Source: an uncultured Nitrosomonadales bacterium (GTDB lineage Bacteria; Pseudomonadota; Gammaproteobacteria; Burkholderiales; Gallionellaceae). Taken from it: DNA of 64,000 bases. The translations under genes and the position numbers were made by a program. The DNA lies in NCBI GenBank assembly GCA_903858965.1, contig CAIOKY010000149.1, positions 17,282-81,281 of the forward strand, written 5' to 3'. The notes below the pieces were generated by a model. That model ran no database searches. It was given only the letters and a program-made list of their open reading frames with translations, and had not been told where the DNA came from. Position 1 is the first letter of the stretch. Each line of letters starts with the position of its first letter. Positions 41,282 through 51,517 of this stretch are shown piece after piece.

Positions 41282-41440
41282 TCACTCGTCGCAATCGTCC
41301 ACTGAAAAATATTCAGACCAGCCCTCGACGCCTTTCAGGAAATCCTCTGGTTGTGTATCACGCCGGTTGTTCTCCGGTTGCGGTGGCAGCTTCAAGAGGA
41401 ACCGGGGAATAAAGAAATCTTCGCTCTGTTGTTCTTGCAT
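41282..41440 (-). CDS. Small 52-aa hypothetical protein (not in supplied ORF track)
   Basis: MQEQQSEDFFIPRFLLKLPPQPENNRRDTQPEDFLKGVEGWSEYFSVDDCDE; GGAG-type RBS (CGGAGAAAACAAATG). Confidence 0.5.
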   Translation of the reverse strand: MQEQQSEDFFIPRFLLKLPPQPENNRRDTQPEDFLKGVEGWSEYFSVDDCDE

Positions 41441-41572
41441 TTGTTTTCTCCGCTGGTCTTAAATTGATATCAGCAAAATAGCGAAAACATGTTGCAGGAA
41501 GTTGAAAGTTTTATTTCAGCAAGATGAAATTTGTGACGCCGTCATGCTTGCCGCCGGCGTAAACCTCGCCTG

Positions 41573-42226
41573 TCAAAGCCCGGACAGATAATCCGCCAGG
41601 GCGTCGATCTCGGCATCGGTCAGATTCTCGGCGATCTGGCTCATGATGTTGCCCGGGCTGTTAAGGCGCTCTCCGCTCCTCCAATTAATCAGCTGGGCGC
41701 GCAGGTATCCCTTGTGCTGGCCGCCTATCACGGGAAAGGTCGAGATATTCGGCGCCCTGCCCTTGCCATTCACACCATGGCAAGTCTCGCATGGCGGGAT
41801 CTTGCGGGGTACATCGCCTTTCAGGAATATCTTTTTCCCGACCGGATTGCCTTCCGGACCATTACCCTGCATCTTTTTCTGGCTGGCAAAAAAAGTGGCG
41901 ATGTCGATCAGCTCGGCATCGTTGATCGTCAGCGCCAGGGCGCTCATGATCTGGTGGGTGCGCGCACCCGACTGGAAATCGCGCAGCTCCTTGGCGATAT
42001 AGCGGGAATACTGCCCGGCGAGATTGGGCACCATGTCATCCAGGCTTACGCCGGTTTCGCCGTGGCAGCCTTGGCACAGTTCGGATTTATTCTTGCCCGT
42101 GCCCACGTTGCCGGCACCCAGGCGCAGCTTGATCACATCGACCCGCTCTGCGACACAGGTTGTGGCGGCAGTCAGCAGGGTGACCGCAAAAAAACCCGTG
42201 ACGATCCTGTTTTGAATATGGAACAT
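41573..42226 (-). CDS. Diheme cytochrome c (c4-like)
   Basis: Signal peptide; CQGCH and CETCH heme motifs in duplicated halves. Confidence 0.9.
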   Translation of the reverse strand: MFHIQNRIVTGFFAVTLLTAATTCVAERVDVIKLRLGAGNVGTGKNKSELCQGCHGETGVSLDDMVPNLAGQYSRYIAKELRDFQSGARTHQIMSALALTINDAELIDIATFFASQKKMQGNGPEGNPVGKKIFLKGDVPRKIPPCETCHGVNGKGRAPNISTFPVIGGQHKGYLRAQLINWRSGERLNSPGNIMSQIAENLTDAEIDALADYLSGL

Positions 42227-42304
42227 GGCATTGAACTCCAGTACCGGTAAAAAGCTTTTCGATTAAACCGCAAAAAACAAAATCATCAGACGCTGCTCTG
42301 CCCG

Positions 42305-43207
42305 CTACGGCAGCGTCCTGACCACCCTGAAACCGGTGTCGAAATACCTGTAATCGGGAGCGCTGACGCTGCGGAATGCGGAGCGTGCGCCGATCTGGTA
42401 GTAGATCCACGAGCCGCCGCGAAGCACGCGCTTAGCGTTATCTCCTGCCCATGTGCTGCCGTTATTAGGCGCACCTTTGTAGCTGTCGCGATAGCTGTCT
42501 TCCACCCACTCGCCCACGTTGCCGCTCATGTCGTACAAGCCAAAAGCATTGGCTTGTTTGGCGGCTGCGGGATGGGTGGCTTTGCCGCTGTTCTGGTCGT
42601 ACCACGCCACGCTGTCCGCATTGTCGCCGCCGCAGTACTCGGTCTGCTTCCCGGCCCGGCAGGCATATTCCCATTGCGCCTCGCTCGGCAGTTGGTAGTG
42701 CTTGCCGGTCTTGAGCGAGAGCCATGTGATGTAGGCCTGGGCATCAGCAAAATTGATGCAGGCAACAGGATGGCTGTCGTCTTGTGCGTAGCCGGGGTTG
42801 CGCCAGTTGGTGTCGTTGAACTCTTCCCATTTATCGCCTGAAAGCATCCAGCATTTGTCGCCGGCGTCATAGCCCGACGCACTCACAAATGCGGCAAACT
42901 GGCCCCGGGTAATCTCGGTCTTGCCCATCGCGAACGGCTGTTCAAACGTGACGCGATGTTCGGGCTTTTCATCTTTTTCGTCGCTGCCAGCCGAACCCAT
43001 GTCGAAGCTGTCTGCGGGGATCGCAACCATGTCAGGACAATCGGTACAGTCCCTGAAAACTGTTCCGGGTTCGAGCGGCTCGGGAGCTTCCTTGGCGGGC
43101 TGGTCTATTGCTGCCTTGTTTGCAGCCTGTGCGGGAAGGGATATGGCGGCCAGACAGAACGTGGCGATCGCGAGGGCTATCAGGTTGTGCAGTTTTGATT
43201 TGCTCAT
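42305..43207 (-). CDS. SUMF1/formylglycine-generating-enzyme-like exported protein
   Basis: MVAIPADSFDMGS...GKTEITRGQFAAF, LPSEAQWEYACRAG, GLYDMSGNVGEWVEDSY, RVLRGGSW. Confidence 0.93.
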   Translation of the reverse strand: MSKSKLHNLIALAIATFCLAAISLPAQAANKAAIDQPAKEAPEPLEPGTVFRDCTDCPDMVAIPADSFDMGSAGSDEKDEKPEHRVTFEQPFAMGKTEITRGQFAAFVSASGYDAGDKCWMLSGDKWEEFNDTNWRNPGYAQDDSHPVACINFADAQAYITWLSLKTGKHYQLPSEAQWEYACRAGKQTEYCGGDNADSVAWYDQNSGKATHPAAAKQANAFGLYDMSGNVGEWVEDSYRDSYKGAPNNGSTWAGDNAKRVLRGGSWIYYQIGARSAFRSVSAPDYRYFDTGFRVVRTLP

Positions 43208-43264
43208 ACTTCCCTCGCCAAATGTAGATCGAAAGTTTTTCTACAAGCCCTTTTTACTTTGTAA

Positions 43265-44377
43265 CTACACCTGTCGCTGCCGTAACTCGGCGCGCTTGAG
43301 ATACGCCTCGCGCGCGATCTGCACATCTTCCAGAAAGTACGGCAGCTCTTTCAGCAACATCGCCTGCGGGCCGTCCACCAGGGCCTTGGGCGGTGCGGGA
43401 TGAAAATCCACCAGCACCATGTTAGCTCCGGCGATCACGCCCTGTGCGGTCACCTGCATCATGTCGAGGATGCCGTCCGGCGAAGCGGCCCGCGAGCCGA
43501 CCGAATGCGACGGATCTATGCACACCGGCATGCGCGTCAGGCGCTTGACCACCGGCACATGCGAAAAGTCGACGAAGTTGCGGTGCGGGTCGCCCATATT
43601 GGTCTTCATGCCGCGCAGGCCGAACACCACGTTGCGGTTGCCCTCGGAAGCCAGGTATTCCGCGGCGTTCAGCGATTCGTCCAGCGTGATGCCGAAGCCG
43701 CGCTTGAGCAGGATGGGCATCTCGGTTTGCCGCCCGACGATCTTCAGCAACTCGAAATTCTGCGTGTTGCGCGTGCCGATCTGCAGCATCACGCCGGTAG
43801 CATTGCCGGTCGCATGCAGCGCTTCCTTGATCTCGTACAGATGCGATTCGTGGGTGATCTCCATCGCGATCACCTTGATGCCGTATTTGCCGGCCAGCTC
43901 GAACACATAAGGCAGGCAATATTTGCCGTGGCCCTGGAACGCATACGGGCTGGTGCGCGGCTTGTATGCGCCCATGCGCGTGCACACCTGCCCGCAGTCG
44001 TGTACCGCCTTCATCATGATCTCGACATGCTCGTAGATGTCCACTGCGCACAACCCGGCGAACACGTTCAGCGTGTCCTGCCCGAAGCGCACGCCGTTGT
44101 ATTCAAAATGGGTGGGACGCTGGTCGTCCTTGTGCCGCCCCAGGATGCGGTACTCCTCGGAAACCCGCACCGCGCGCTCGACACAGGGCAGGTTCTGCAT
44201 GTCCTCGATCTCCAGCGACTGGGTGTTGCCGATCAGGTAGATCTCGGTCAATGTCTTCTCACTGCCGCGCTCGGTATGCACGCGCGTCTGGATGCCGGGC
44301 AGTGATGCGAGGTGAGTCATCAGCTGCTTGTATTCCGGCGCTTGCTCGCTGGCGTTGGAATTGAGGATCAGGATCAT
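43265..44377 (-). CDS. 3-deoxy-7-phosphoheptulonate synthase (AroF/ferredoxin-like-domain type)
   Basis: GAYKPRTSPYAFQGHG, EITHESHLYEIKE, DPSHSVGSR, DFHPAPPKALVDGPQAM. Confidence 0.93.
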   Translation of the reverse strand: MILILNSNASEQAPEYKQLMTHLASLPGIQTRVHTERGSEKTLTEIYLIGNTQSLEIEDMQNLPCVERAVRVSEEYRILGRHKDDQRPTHFEYNGVRFGQDTLNVFAGLCAVDIYEHVEIMMKAVHDCGQVCTRMGAYKPRTSPYAFQGHGKYCLPYVFELAGKYGIKVIAMEITHESHLYEIKEALHATGNATGVMLQIGTRNTQNFELLKIVGRQTEMPILLKRGFGITLDESLNAAEYLASEGNRNVVFGLRGMKTNMGDPHRNFVDFSHVPVVKRLTRMPVCIDPSHSVGSRAASPDGILDMMQVTAQGVIAGANMVLVDFHPAPPKALVDGPQAMLLKELPYFLEDVQIAREAYLKRAELRQRQV

Positions 44378-44403
44378 TAGTTATTTCTCCAAATTTTCAA
44401 ATA

Positions 44404-44475
44404 CCGTTCGCGGTGAGTGTTTTCCGTTCGTTCCTTCGATACACCGCGCTACACGCGGCACTCAGGACGAACGGA
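44404..44475. repeat. Palindromic intergenic repeat, copy 1
   Basis: CCGTTCGCGGTGAG...CCTTCGATACACCGCG...CGCGGCACTCAGGACGAACGG. Confidence 0.7.
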
Positions 44476-44516
44476 AAATGTATCGAACCGCATCTTCGTA
44501 CATCGTACGAGGCTCC

Positions 44517-45101
44517 TTAATTTTTCCGATTCAGCAAAATCGCCAGCTGCGTCGGCAACTGCGCCATCGGTTCGCGTGCGAAGCCGCTTTTGGCGAACTG
44601 CGTCCAGCGCCCGATCACGTAGCACACCAGCACATTGGCGTGCGCGCCCACATCCACCGCTTCGCCCAGTTCGCCCTGGGTGGCGGCCATGCGCAGCGAT
44701 TGCTTGAGCGTGGCTTCGATGCGGTCGAACAACTGGTTGATGCGCAGTTGCAAACGTTCGTCCTCGTTCACCAGCGCATCGCCGATCAGCACGCGCGTCA
44801 TGCCGCGATTCTTCTGCGCGAAGTTGAACAGCATCGTCACGATCGCCTCGATCTGCTTCACCCCGCTCTTCTCTTCCTGGGTGATCTTGTTGATCAGGCC
44901 GAACATGGTCTGCTCGATGAACTCGATCAAGCCCTCGAACATCTGCGCCTTGCTGGCGAAGTGGCGGTACAGCGCCGCTTCGGAAAGCTCCAGCCGCGCG
45001 GCCAGTGCGGCCGTGGTGATCTTCTCGCCCTTGGGCTGTTCGAGCATCTGCGCCACGGTTTGCAATATCTGTAATTTTCTCTCGCCCGGTTTTGCGGCCA
45101 T
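44517..45101 (-). CDS. slmA: Nucleoid occlusion factor SlmA (TetR family)
   Basis: KGEKITTAALAARLELSEAALYRHFASKAQMFEGLIEFIE. Confidence 0.92.
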   Translation of the reverse strand: MAAKPGERKLQILQTVAQMLEQPKGEKITTAALAARLELSEAALYRHFASKAQMFEGLIEFIEQTMFGLINKITQEEKSGVKQIEAIVTMLFNFAQKNRGMTRVLIGDALVNEDERLQLRINQLFDRIEATLKQSLRMAATQGELGEAVDVGAHANVLVCYVIGRWTQFAKSGFAREPMAQLPTQLAILLNRKN

Positions 45102-45112
45102 GTCGCCCCCTT

Positions 45113-45760
45113 TTATTTCAAACGATGCAGCGCGTCCGGCAGCTGCATCACATCACGAATCTTCACGTCCACATACGGCGCACTTTTGTTGCCTGAACTG
45201 ACCCACACCGTGCGCATCCCCAGACGTTTTGCGGTGAGCAAATTCTCCGGGCTGTCCTCGACCATCACGCATTGCGCTGCGCGTATGCGATGTTGCTTCA
45301 ACAAACGCATGAAACCATATTTGTCCGGCTTGGGGCGGTAGCGCGTGTGCTCCACCGCCATCACATCGTCGAACAAGTCATCCACACGCAACAGCTTCAG
45401 CACCGCATGCGCGTAATGTTGCGGCGCATTCGAGAACACCACTTTCCTGCCCGGCAAATTCTTCAACACATGGCGCAAGCGCGGTTCGCGCAACACCATC
45501 TGCGGCAGATCCGGGAACTGGTGCGTATGCCACAGAAAATGTTCCGGGTCGGTGCCATGATTGCGCATCAGCCCGCTCAGGGTCGCGCCATAGCGCTGCC
45601 AGTAATGCATGCGCAAATCGTTCGCCGCCGCTTCGTCCAGTTGCAGATGCTGTTGCACATAAGCCGTCATGCTGCGGTTGATGTGCGGGAAGATGTGCGG
45701 ACTCGCATCGTGCAACGTGTTGTCCAGATCAAAAATCCAAAATTTCTGATTCACCTGCAA
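45113..45760 (-). CDS. HAD-family pyrimidine 5'-nucleotidase
   Basis: WIFDLDNTLHDASPHIFPHINRSMTAYVQ; VVFSNAP; PDKYGFMRLL. Confidence 0.92.
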   Translation of the reverse strand: MQVNQKFWIFDLDNTLHDASPHIFPHINRSMTAYVQQHLQLDEAAANDLRMHYWQRYGATLSGLMRNHGTDPEHFLWHTHQFPDLPQMVLREPRLRHVLKNLPGRKVVFSNAPQHYAHAVLKLLRVDDLFDDVMAVEHTRYRPKPDKYGFMRLLKQHRIRAAQCVMVEDSPENLLTAKRLGMRTVWVSSGNKSAPYVDVKIRDVMQLPDALHRLK

Positions 45761-45768
45761 ACCTCAAA

Positions 45769-45858
45769 CCGTTCGTGGTGAGTAGCTTTGCCTAGCAAAG
45801 CATATCGAACCACCGGCACCCTTCGATACGGGGCTGCGCCCCTACTCAGGGCGAACGG
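45769..45858. repeat. Palindromic intergenic repeat, copy 2
   Basis: CCGTTCGTGGTGAG...TATCGAACCACCGG...CCTTCGATACGGGGCTGCGCCCCTACTCAGGGCGAACGG. Confidence 0.75.
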
Positions 45859-45881
45859 GACGAGTAACAAAGCGACCCCCA

Positions 45882-46775
<894 letters not shown>

Positions 46776-46846
46776 TCAGTGATATTTGCCGCGGATTTTA
46801 CACCAGAAGAATCTTTCAAGACGGATATTTCAGCGCTGAAAATAAA

Positions 46847-46868
46847 TCAGGCGGCAAGTGCCGCCTGA
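46847..46868 (-). terminator. Terminator downstream of PCu(A)C gene
   Basis: TCAGGCGGCA-CT-TGCCGCCTGA followed by TTTATTTT on the minus strand. Confidence 0.75.
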
Positions 46869-46892
46869 GATTACAACGAAGCCAACACTTAC

Positions 46893-47384
46893 TCAGTACA
46901 TCGGCATATGATCGTCGCCATGCGATGGTGTTTGAGTCGCGGTCAGCGCTTTCACTTCAGCCTTTGTCTCGATTTTCACCACGCCTTTGCCCACCTGGAT
47001 GTCCAACGTCAGCGGCAAAGTTTCACCTTCCTTGAGCGGCGCCTTCAAACCGTCCAGCATCAAGTGATAGCCGCTCTCGCCCAGATTCACTGCCTTACCG
47101 GCTGGCAGTTCGATAACTTTCACCTCGCGCATCATCATCATGCCGCCCTCGGTCTTCATGCTGTGCAATTCCACAGTCTTCGCAGCCGGGCTGGACACGC
47201 CGACCAGTGTCGCCGCCTGCTTGCTGGTGATGGTCAGGTCCACGCCTGCCTGATCCTGTCCCGGAGCGGTGGCGCGGGTCCACGCACCGCTGACCTCAAT
47301 ATTATCTGTATTGCCAGCGGCAAAACTGGTGAAGCTGACCAGTAAAGCTGCGGCCAATCCGCAAAACCGAATTAACTTGTTCAT
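46893..47384 (-). CDS. Periplasmic copper chaperone PCu(A)C family
   Basis: Signal peptide; VELHSMKTEGGMMMMREV and GYHLMLDGLKAPLKEGETLPLTL (H(M)X10MX21HXM-like). Confidence 0.93.
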   Translation of the reverse strand: MNKLIRFCGLAAALLVSFTSFAAGNTDNIEVSGAWTRATAPGQDQAGVDLTITSKQAATLVGVSSPAAKTVELHSMKTEGGMMMMREVKVIELPAGKAVNLGESGYHLMLDGLKAPLKEGETLPLTLDIQVGKGVVKIETKAEVKALTATQTPSHGDDHMPMY

Positions 47385-47546
47385 GATCTTTCCGTCCGTT
47401 AAATTAAGGCCGACAAATTATACCCACCTACCATGATGCACCATACCGTGATTTGGCGCGGCATGATTATTCCGTAAACCTCCGCGCAGGGGAATGCGGC
47501 ATGATGTCGCACCCCTGATGGCGACCTCTCCGTTTACAATTGCGCC

Positions 47547-48851
47547 ATGGACAGCACGATACTTTCATCCCATGCCGGTCACAACCAGCTGCGCCGTCTG
47601 GTCGCATTGCGCGGCATCGCGGTCGCCGCACAGCTCGTCACGCTCGCAATCGTCTGGAGTATCCTGAATCTGGAATTGAACTGGTGGCCGATGCTGTTGA
47701 CCATTACAGCGCTTGCTGCCATCAATTTATTTACCTGGTTGCGTCTGCGGAAAGACAACCCGGTTTCCAACCCCGAATTGTTCGCACAATTAAGCATCGA
47801 TGTCATTGCATTGACCATCCTGTTGTATTACGGCGGTGGTTCGACCAATCCCTTCATCTCGCTGTATCTGTTGCCGTTGGTGATCGCCGCCGCGACATTG
47901 CCGCCGCGCTACACCTGGGGCATGGCCGTGCTGACCACGCTCTGCTATACCTTCCTGATGAAATTCTATGTACCGTTGCCCGCGCTGCATGGTCAATCCG
48001 CCTCTATGGAGGGCATGCACGATATGGGCGAAATGGCCCAGGAAAGCATCTTCAGCCTGCACGTCCTGGGTATGTGGCTGGGCTTCGTCATCAGCGCAGT
48101 GGTGGTGGCGTATTTTGTCGTGCGGATGGCACAGGCAGTGCGCAGCCGCGACGAGATGCTGGCGCGGGTGCGCGAAGAGATACTGCGCAACGAACGTATC
48201 GTGGCACTGGGCACACAGGCGGCCGGAGCAGCGCACGAGATGGGCACGCCGCTGTCAACGTTGGCGGTGGTGATTGGTGAACTTAAAAACGACGCCACCG
48301 ATGAACATACCGCGTTGCGTGACAGCCTGACGATACTCGACGAGCAGGTGCGCGGTTGCAAACGCATCCTCGACAAGATCCTGGCGAACGCGCAGGACAG
48401 CGGCATGACACTGCCGCGGGCCGCAGATGCCTTGATGGCCGAGGTGGTCAACGAATGGCAGTTGCTGCGCCCCACTGCGCAATATCACTATCACAGCACG
48501 GGGGTTCAGCCCGCCCCGCTCATCAATGTCGACGTGACACTGCGCGCCGCGTTGATGAACCTGCTCAACAACGCCGCCGACGCCAGCCCGCAATCCATCG
48601 ATATACACACCGGCTGGGACGGTTCCAATTTCCAATTGGAAATTCGCGATCACGGCAACGGACTGAGCGATGAGGCCGCGCTCAAGGCCGGCTCGGCATT
48701 CTTTACCACCAAAAAGGATGGGCGCGGACTGGGCTTGTTCCTCGCCAACGCGACCATCGAGCGCATGGGCGGCACGGTGCGCCTGTTCAACCGCGACGAG
48801 GGCGGCGCGACCACCGAGCTCACATTGCCTATTGTGAAGGCTGCGACATGA
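47547..48851 (+). CDS. regB: RegB/PrrB-type redox sensor histidine kinase
   Basis: GGGSTNPFISLYLLPLVIAA quinone-box; ALGTQAAGAAHEMGTPLSTLAVV H-box; conserved Cys in QVRGCKRIL. Confidence 0.92.
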   Translation: MDSTILSSHAGHNQLRRLVALRGIAVAAQLVTLAIVWSILNLELNWWPMLLTITALAAINLFTWLRLRKDNPVSNPELFAQLSIDVIALTILLYYGGGSTNPFISLYLLPLVIAAATLPPRYTWGMAVLTTLCYTFLMKFYVPLPALHGQSASMEGMHDMGEMAQESIFSLHVLGMWLGFVISAVVVAYFVVRMAQAVRSRDEMLARVREEILRNERIVALGTQAAGAAHEMGTPLSTLAVVIGELKNDATDEHTALRDSLTILDEQVRGCKRILDKILANAQDSGMTLPRAADALMAEVVNEWQLLRPTAQYHYHSTGVQPAPLINVDVTLRAALMNLLNNAADASPQSIDIHTGWDGSNFQLEIRDHGNGLSDEAALKAGSAFFTTKKDGRGLGLFLANATIERMGGTVRLFNRDEGGATTELTLPIVKAAT

Positions 48852-49396
48852 CTGCGCCGCGCGAAGAATTGGCCACTCTGTTATTGGTGGACGACGACAC
48901 CACCTTCTGCAAGGTATTAAGCGCGGCGTTGGAAAAGCGCAACTATGCCGTGACCGTGGCACACAGCGTGGAACAGGCAATGCCGCTGGCAAAAAACAAT
49001 CCGCCGGAGTTCGCCGTGGTCGACCTGAAAATGGGCGGCACGCCGGGGCTGGCTCTGGTCAAGGCGTTGCACGACCTCGATCCGAACACGCGCATCGTGA
49101 TGCTGACCGGTTATGCCAGCATCGCCACCGCCGTCGAGGCGATCAAGCTCGGTGCGACGCAATACCTGGCCAAGCCCGCCAACGCCGACGAGATCGTCGC
49201 AGCCTTTAGCCACATACCGGATGGAAACATGCCGCTCAAGATGCAACCCACGCAGATCGAAAATCTGGAGTGGGAACATATCCAGCGCGTATTGCGCGAG
49301 CATGATGACAACATTTCCGCCACTGCCCGCGCCCTCAACATGCACCGCCGCACGCTGCAGCGCAAACTGGCCAAACCGCCGCTGCGCCACAATTAA
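48848..49396 (+). CDS. regA: RegA/PrrA/ActR-type response regulator
   Basis: Receiver domain followed by Fis-type HTH EWEHIQRVLREHDDNISATARALNMHRRTLQRKL. Confidence 0.92.
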   Translation: MTAPREELATLLLVDDDTTFCKVLSAALEKRNYAVTVAHSVEQAMPLAKNNPPEFAVVDLKMGGTPGLALVKALHDLDPNTRIVMLTGYASIATAVEAIKLGATQYLAKPANADEIVAAFSHIPDGNMPLKMQPTQIENLEWEHIQRVLREHDDNISATARALNMHRRTLQRKLAKPPLRHN

Positions 49397-49486
49397 TTTT
49401 CCCCTGCAGATTCGGGCACTAATCTGGATTCCTGGGGATTCCCGGAAGTGCCTTATAATTGCGCCCTCAAAATTACCTCCTGCCTT

Positions 49487-50638
49487 ATGAAACTCATTCT
49501 ATTTCTCATCATCGCGCTGCTGCCTGTGCCCGCATCCGCGCAACCGGCCACTACGCCTGCCAATCCTTTGCCTGTCGCGCCATTACTGGCTGCCAAGTCG
49601 TACCTGTTGTATGACTACACCAGCAATCAGATACTGGTGAACCAGAACGGCGATGCGCGCATGGAACCCGCTTCGCTGACCAAGCTGATGACCGCCTACC
49701 TGGCTTTTGACGCGCTCAAACACGGCACGCTGTCGCTGGAGCAACAATTAACCGTACCCGCTGCCGCAGTGCGCAACCGCAGCGACGAATCGCGCATGCT
49801 GCTCAAGCCAGGACAGAACGTGAAAGTGGATGACCTGTTGCGCGGGCTGATCGTGCAATCGGGCAACGATGCAGCCATCACGCTGGCGGTCAATATCGCC
49901 GGCAGCGAGGCGGGTTTTGTCGACATGATGAATCAGGAAGCGAAGCGGCTGGGAATGAGTAATACTCATTTCACCAATCCGGTCGGCATGCCGGACGCGG
50001 AACATTACAGTAGTGCGGTCGATCTGGCTGTGCTGGCGGCTGCGATCGTGCGCGATTATCCGCAGCACTATCCATTGTTTGCATTGCGCGAATTCACTTT
50101 CAACAACGTCACCCAGGCCAATCGCAATCGTCTGTTGTGGCTCGACCCCTATGCGGATGGCATGAAAACCGGGCACACCGAGTCGGCCGGATTTTGTCTG
50201 GTCGGATCAGCGCAGCGCGACAACCACCGCTTGATCACGGTGATGTTCGGCGCGGATACCGACAGCCTGCGCGCCACTGAAAGCCAGAATCTGATGAACT
50301 TCGGCTTTCAGAATTTCGATGCCATACGCTTGTACAAAAAAGATCAGCCTGTCACCCAGGTCCGTGTCTGGAAAGGGACTGACAGCAGCCTTGATGTCGG
50401 CTTCCGCCGCGATCTGTTCCTGACCATACCGAAGGGGATGCTTGCCCAACTCAAGGCCACCATGGAAACGCACCAGCCCATCCTCTCGCCTATCCTCAGC
50501 GGGCAACAAATAGGCGTGCTCAAGCTGACGCTGGACGGCAAACCGTATGCGCAGTTTCCTTTGCTGGCGCTGGACAGCGTACCGCTGGCGAATGTATTTT
50601 CGCGCGGCTGGGATAGCATCCGCCTGATGTTCGAATAG
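49487..50638 (+). CDS. dacC: D-alanyl-D-alanine carboxypeptidase (PBP5/6 family)
   Basis: EPASLTKLMTAYLAF (SxxK), SGNDA (SxN), MKTGHTESAGFCLVGSA (KTG). Confidence 0.94.
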   Translation: MKLILFLIIALLPVPASAQPATTPANPLPVAPLLAAKSYLLYDYTSNQILVNQNGDARMEPASLTKLMTAYLAFDALKHGTLSLEQQLTVPAAAVRNRSDESRMLLKPGQNVKVDDLLRGLIVQSGNDAAITLAVNIAGSEAGFVDMMNQEAKRLGMSNTHFTNPVGMPDAEHYSSAVDLAVLAAAIVRDYPQHYPLFALREFTFNNVTQANRNRLLWLDPYADGMKTGHTESAGFCLVGSAQRDNHRLITVMFGADTDSLRATESQNLMNFGFQNFDAIRLYKKDQPVTQVRVWKGTDSSLDVGFRRDLFLTIPKGMLAQLKATMETHQPILSPILSGQQIGVLKLTLDGKPYAQFPLLALDSVPLANVFSRGWDSIRLMFE

Positions 50639-50647
50639 GAAGAAGGG

Positions 50648-51517
50648 ATGACGATCTTTCTTAACGGCGAATTCATGCCCATAGCGGAAGCGAAGATCTC
50701 CGTGCTGGATCGCGGCTTCATTTTCGGCGACGGCGTATATGAAGTCATTCCGGTGTATTCGCGCCGTCCGTTTCGCCTGGCAGGACATCTGCACCGCCTG
50801 CAACAAAGTCTGGACGGCATCAAGCTGGCCAACCTGTATAGCGATAATGAATGGACGGCGATCATCAACGAGCTCATCGCGCGCAATGAAGCGCAGGACC
50901 AATACCTGTATCTGCACATCACACGCGGCGTGGCGAAACGCGATCACGCCTTTCCGAATCCGCCGGTCAAGCCCACGGTATTCATGATGAGTAACCCGCT
51001 GTCCGTGCCACCCGCTGACCTGCTGAAAAGCGGCGTGGGTGCGGTCACCGCGCAGGACAACCGCTGGTTGCGCTGCGACATCAAGGCCATCTCGCTGTTG
51101 CCCAATGTACTGCTGCGCCAGATGGCAGTCGACGCGGGTTGCGCCGAGACGATACTGATACGCCCCGGATCAAACAACGAGCCCGGGTTCATGACCGAGG
51201 GCGCGGCCAGCAATATCTTCGTGGTGAAAGACGGCAGGCTGCTTGCGCCGCCCAAGGACAACCTGATGCTGCCCGGCATCACCTACGACGTGATACTGGA
51301 GATTGCTGCAGCCAATGGCATCCCGCATGAGGTGCGCAAGATCGCGGTCACGGAAGTGTTTGCAGCGGATGAACTTTTGCTCACCTCATCCACCAAAGAA
51401 GTGTTGGCAATCACGCAGCTCGACGGCACACCGGTCGGCAGCGGCAAACCGGGCGCGATGTTCGCCAAGCTGCATAAACTCTATCAGGAATACAAACAAA
51501 AGGTGATGCGCGCATGA
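50648..51517 (+). CDS. D-amino acid aminotransferase (class IV)
   Basis: MTIFLNGEFMPIAEAKISVLDRGFIFGDGVYEVIPVY; TEGAASNIFVVKDG. Confidence 0.93.
   Translation: MTIFLNGEFMPIAEAKISVLDRGFIFGDGVYEVIPVYSRRPFRLAGHLHRLQQSLDGIKLANLYSDNEWTAIINELIARNEAQDQYLYLHITRGVAKRDHAFPNPPVKPTVFMMSNPLSVPPADLLKSGVGAVTAQDNRWLRCDIKAISLLPNVLLRQMAVDAGCAETILIRPGSNNEPGFMTEGAASNIFVVKDGRLLAPPKDNLMLPGITYDVILEIAAANGIPHEVRKIAVTEVFAADELLLTSSTKEVLAITQLDGTPVGSGKPGAMFAKLHKLYQEYKQKVMRA

Noticed and set aside
41226-41462. 78-aa plus-strand ORF
   Set aside because: Ser/Cys-rich translation without RBS; the minus-strand 52-aa ORF is the better candidate.
42305-43207. Genuine formylglycine-generating enzyme with sulfatase partner
   Set aside because: Lacks the catalytic cysteine pair of aerobic FGE, and no sulfatase gene is nearby.
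43400-44305. 301-aa plus-strand ORF
   Set aside because: Antisense to DAHP synthase; no domain signature.
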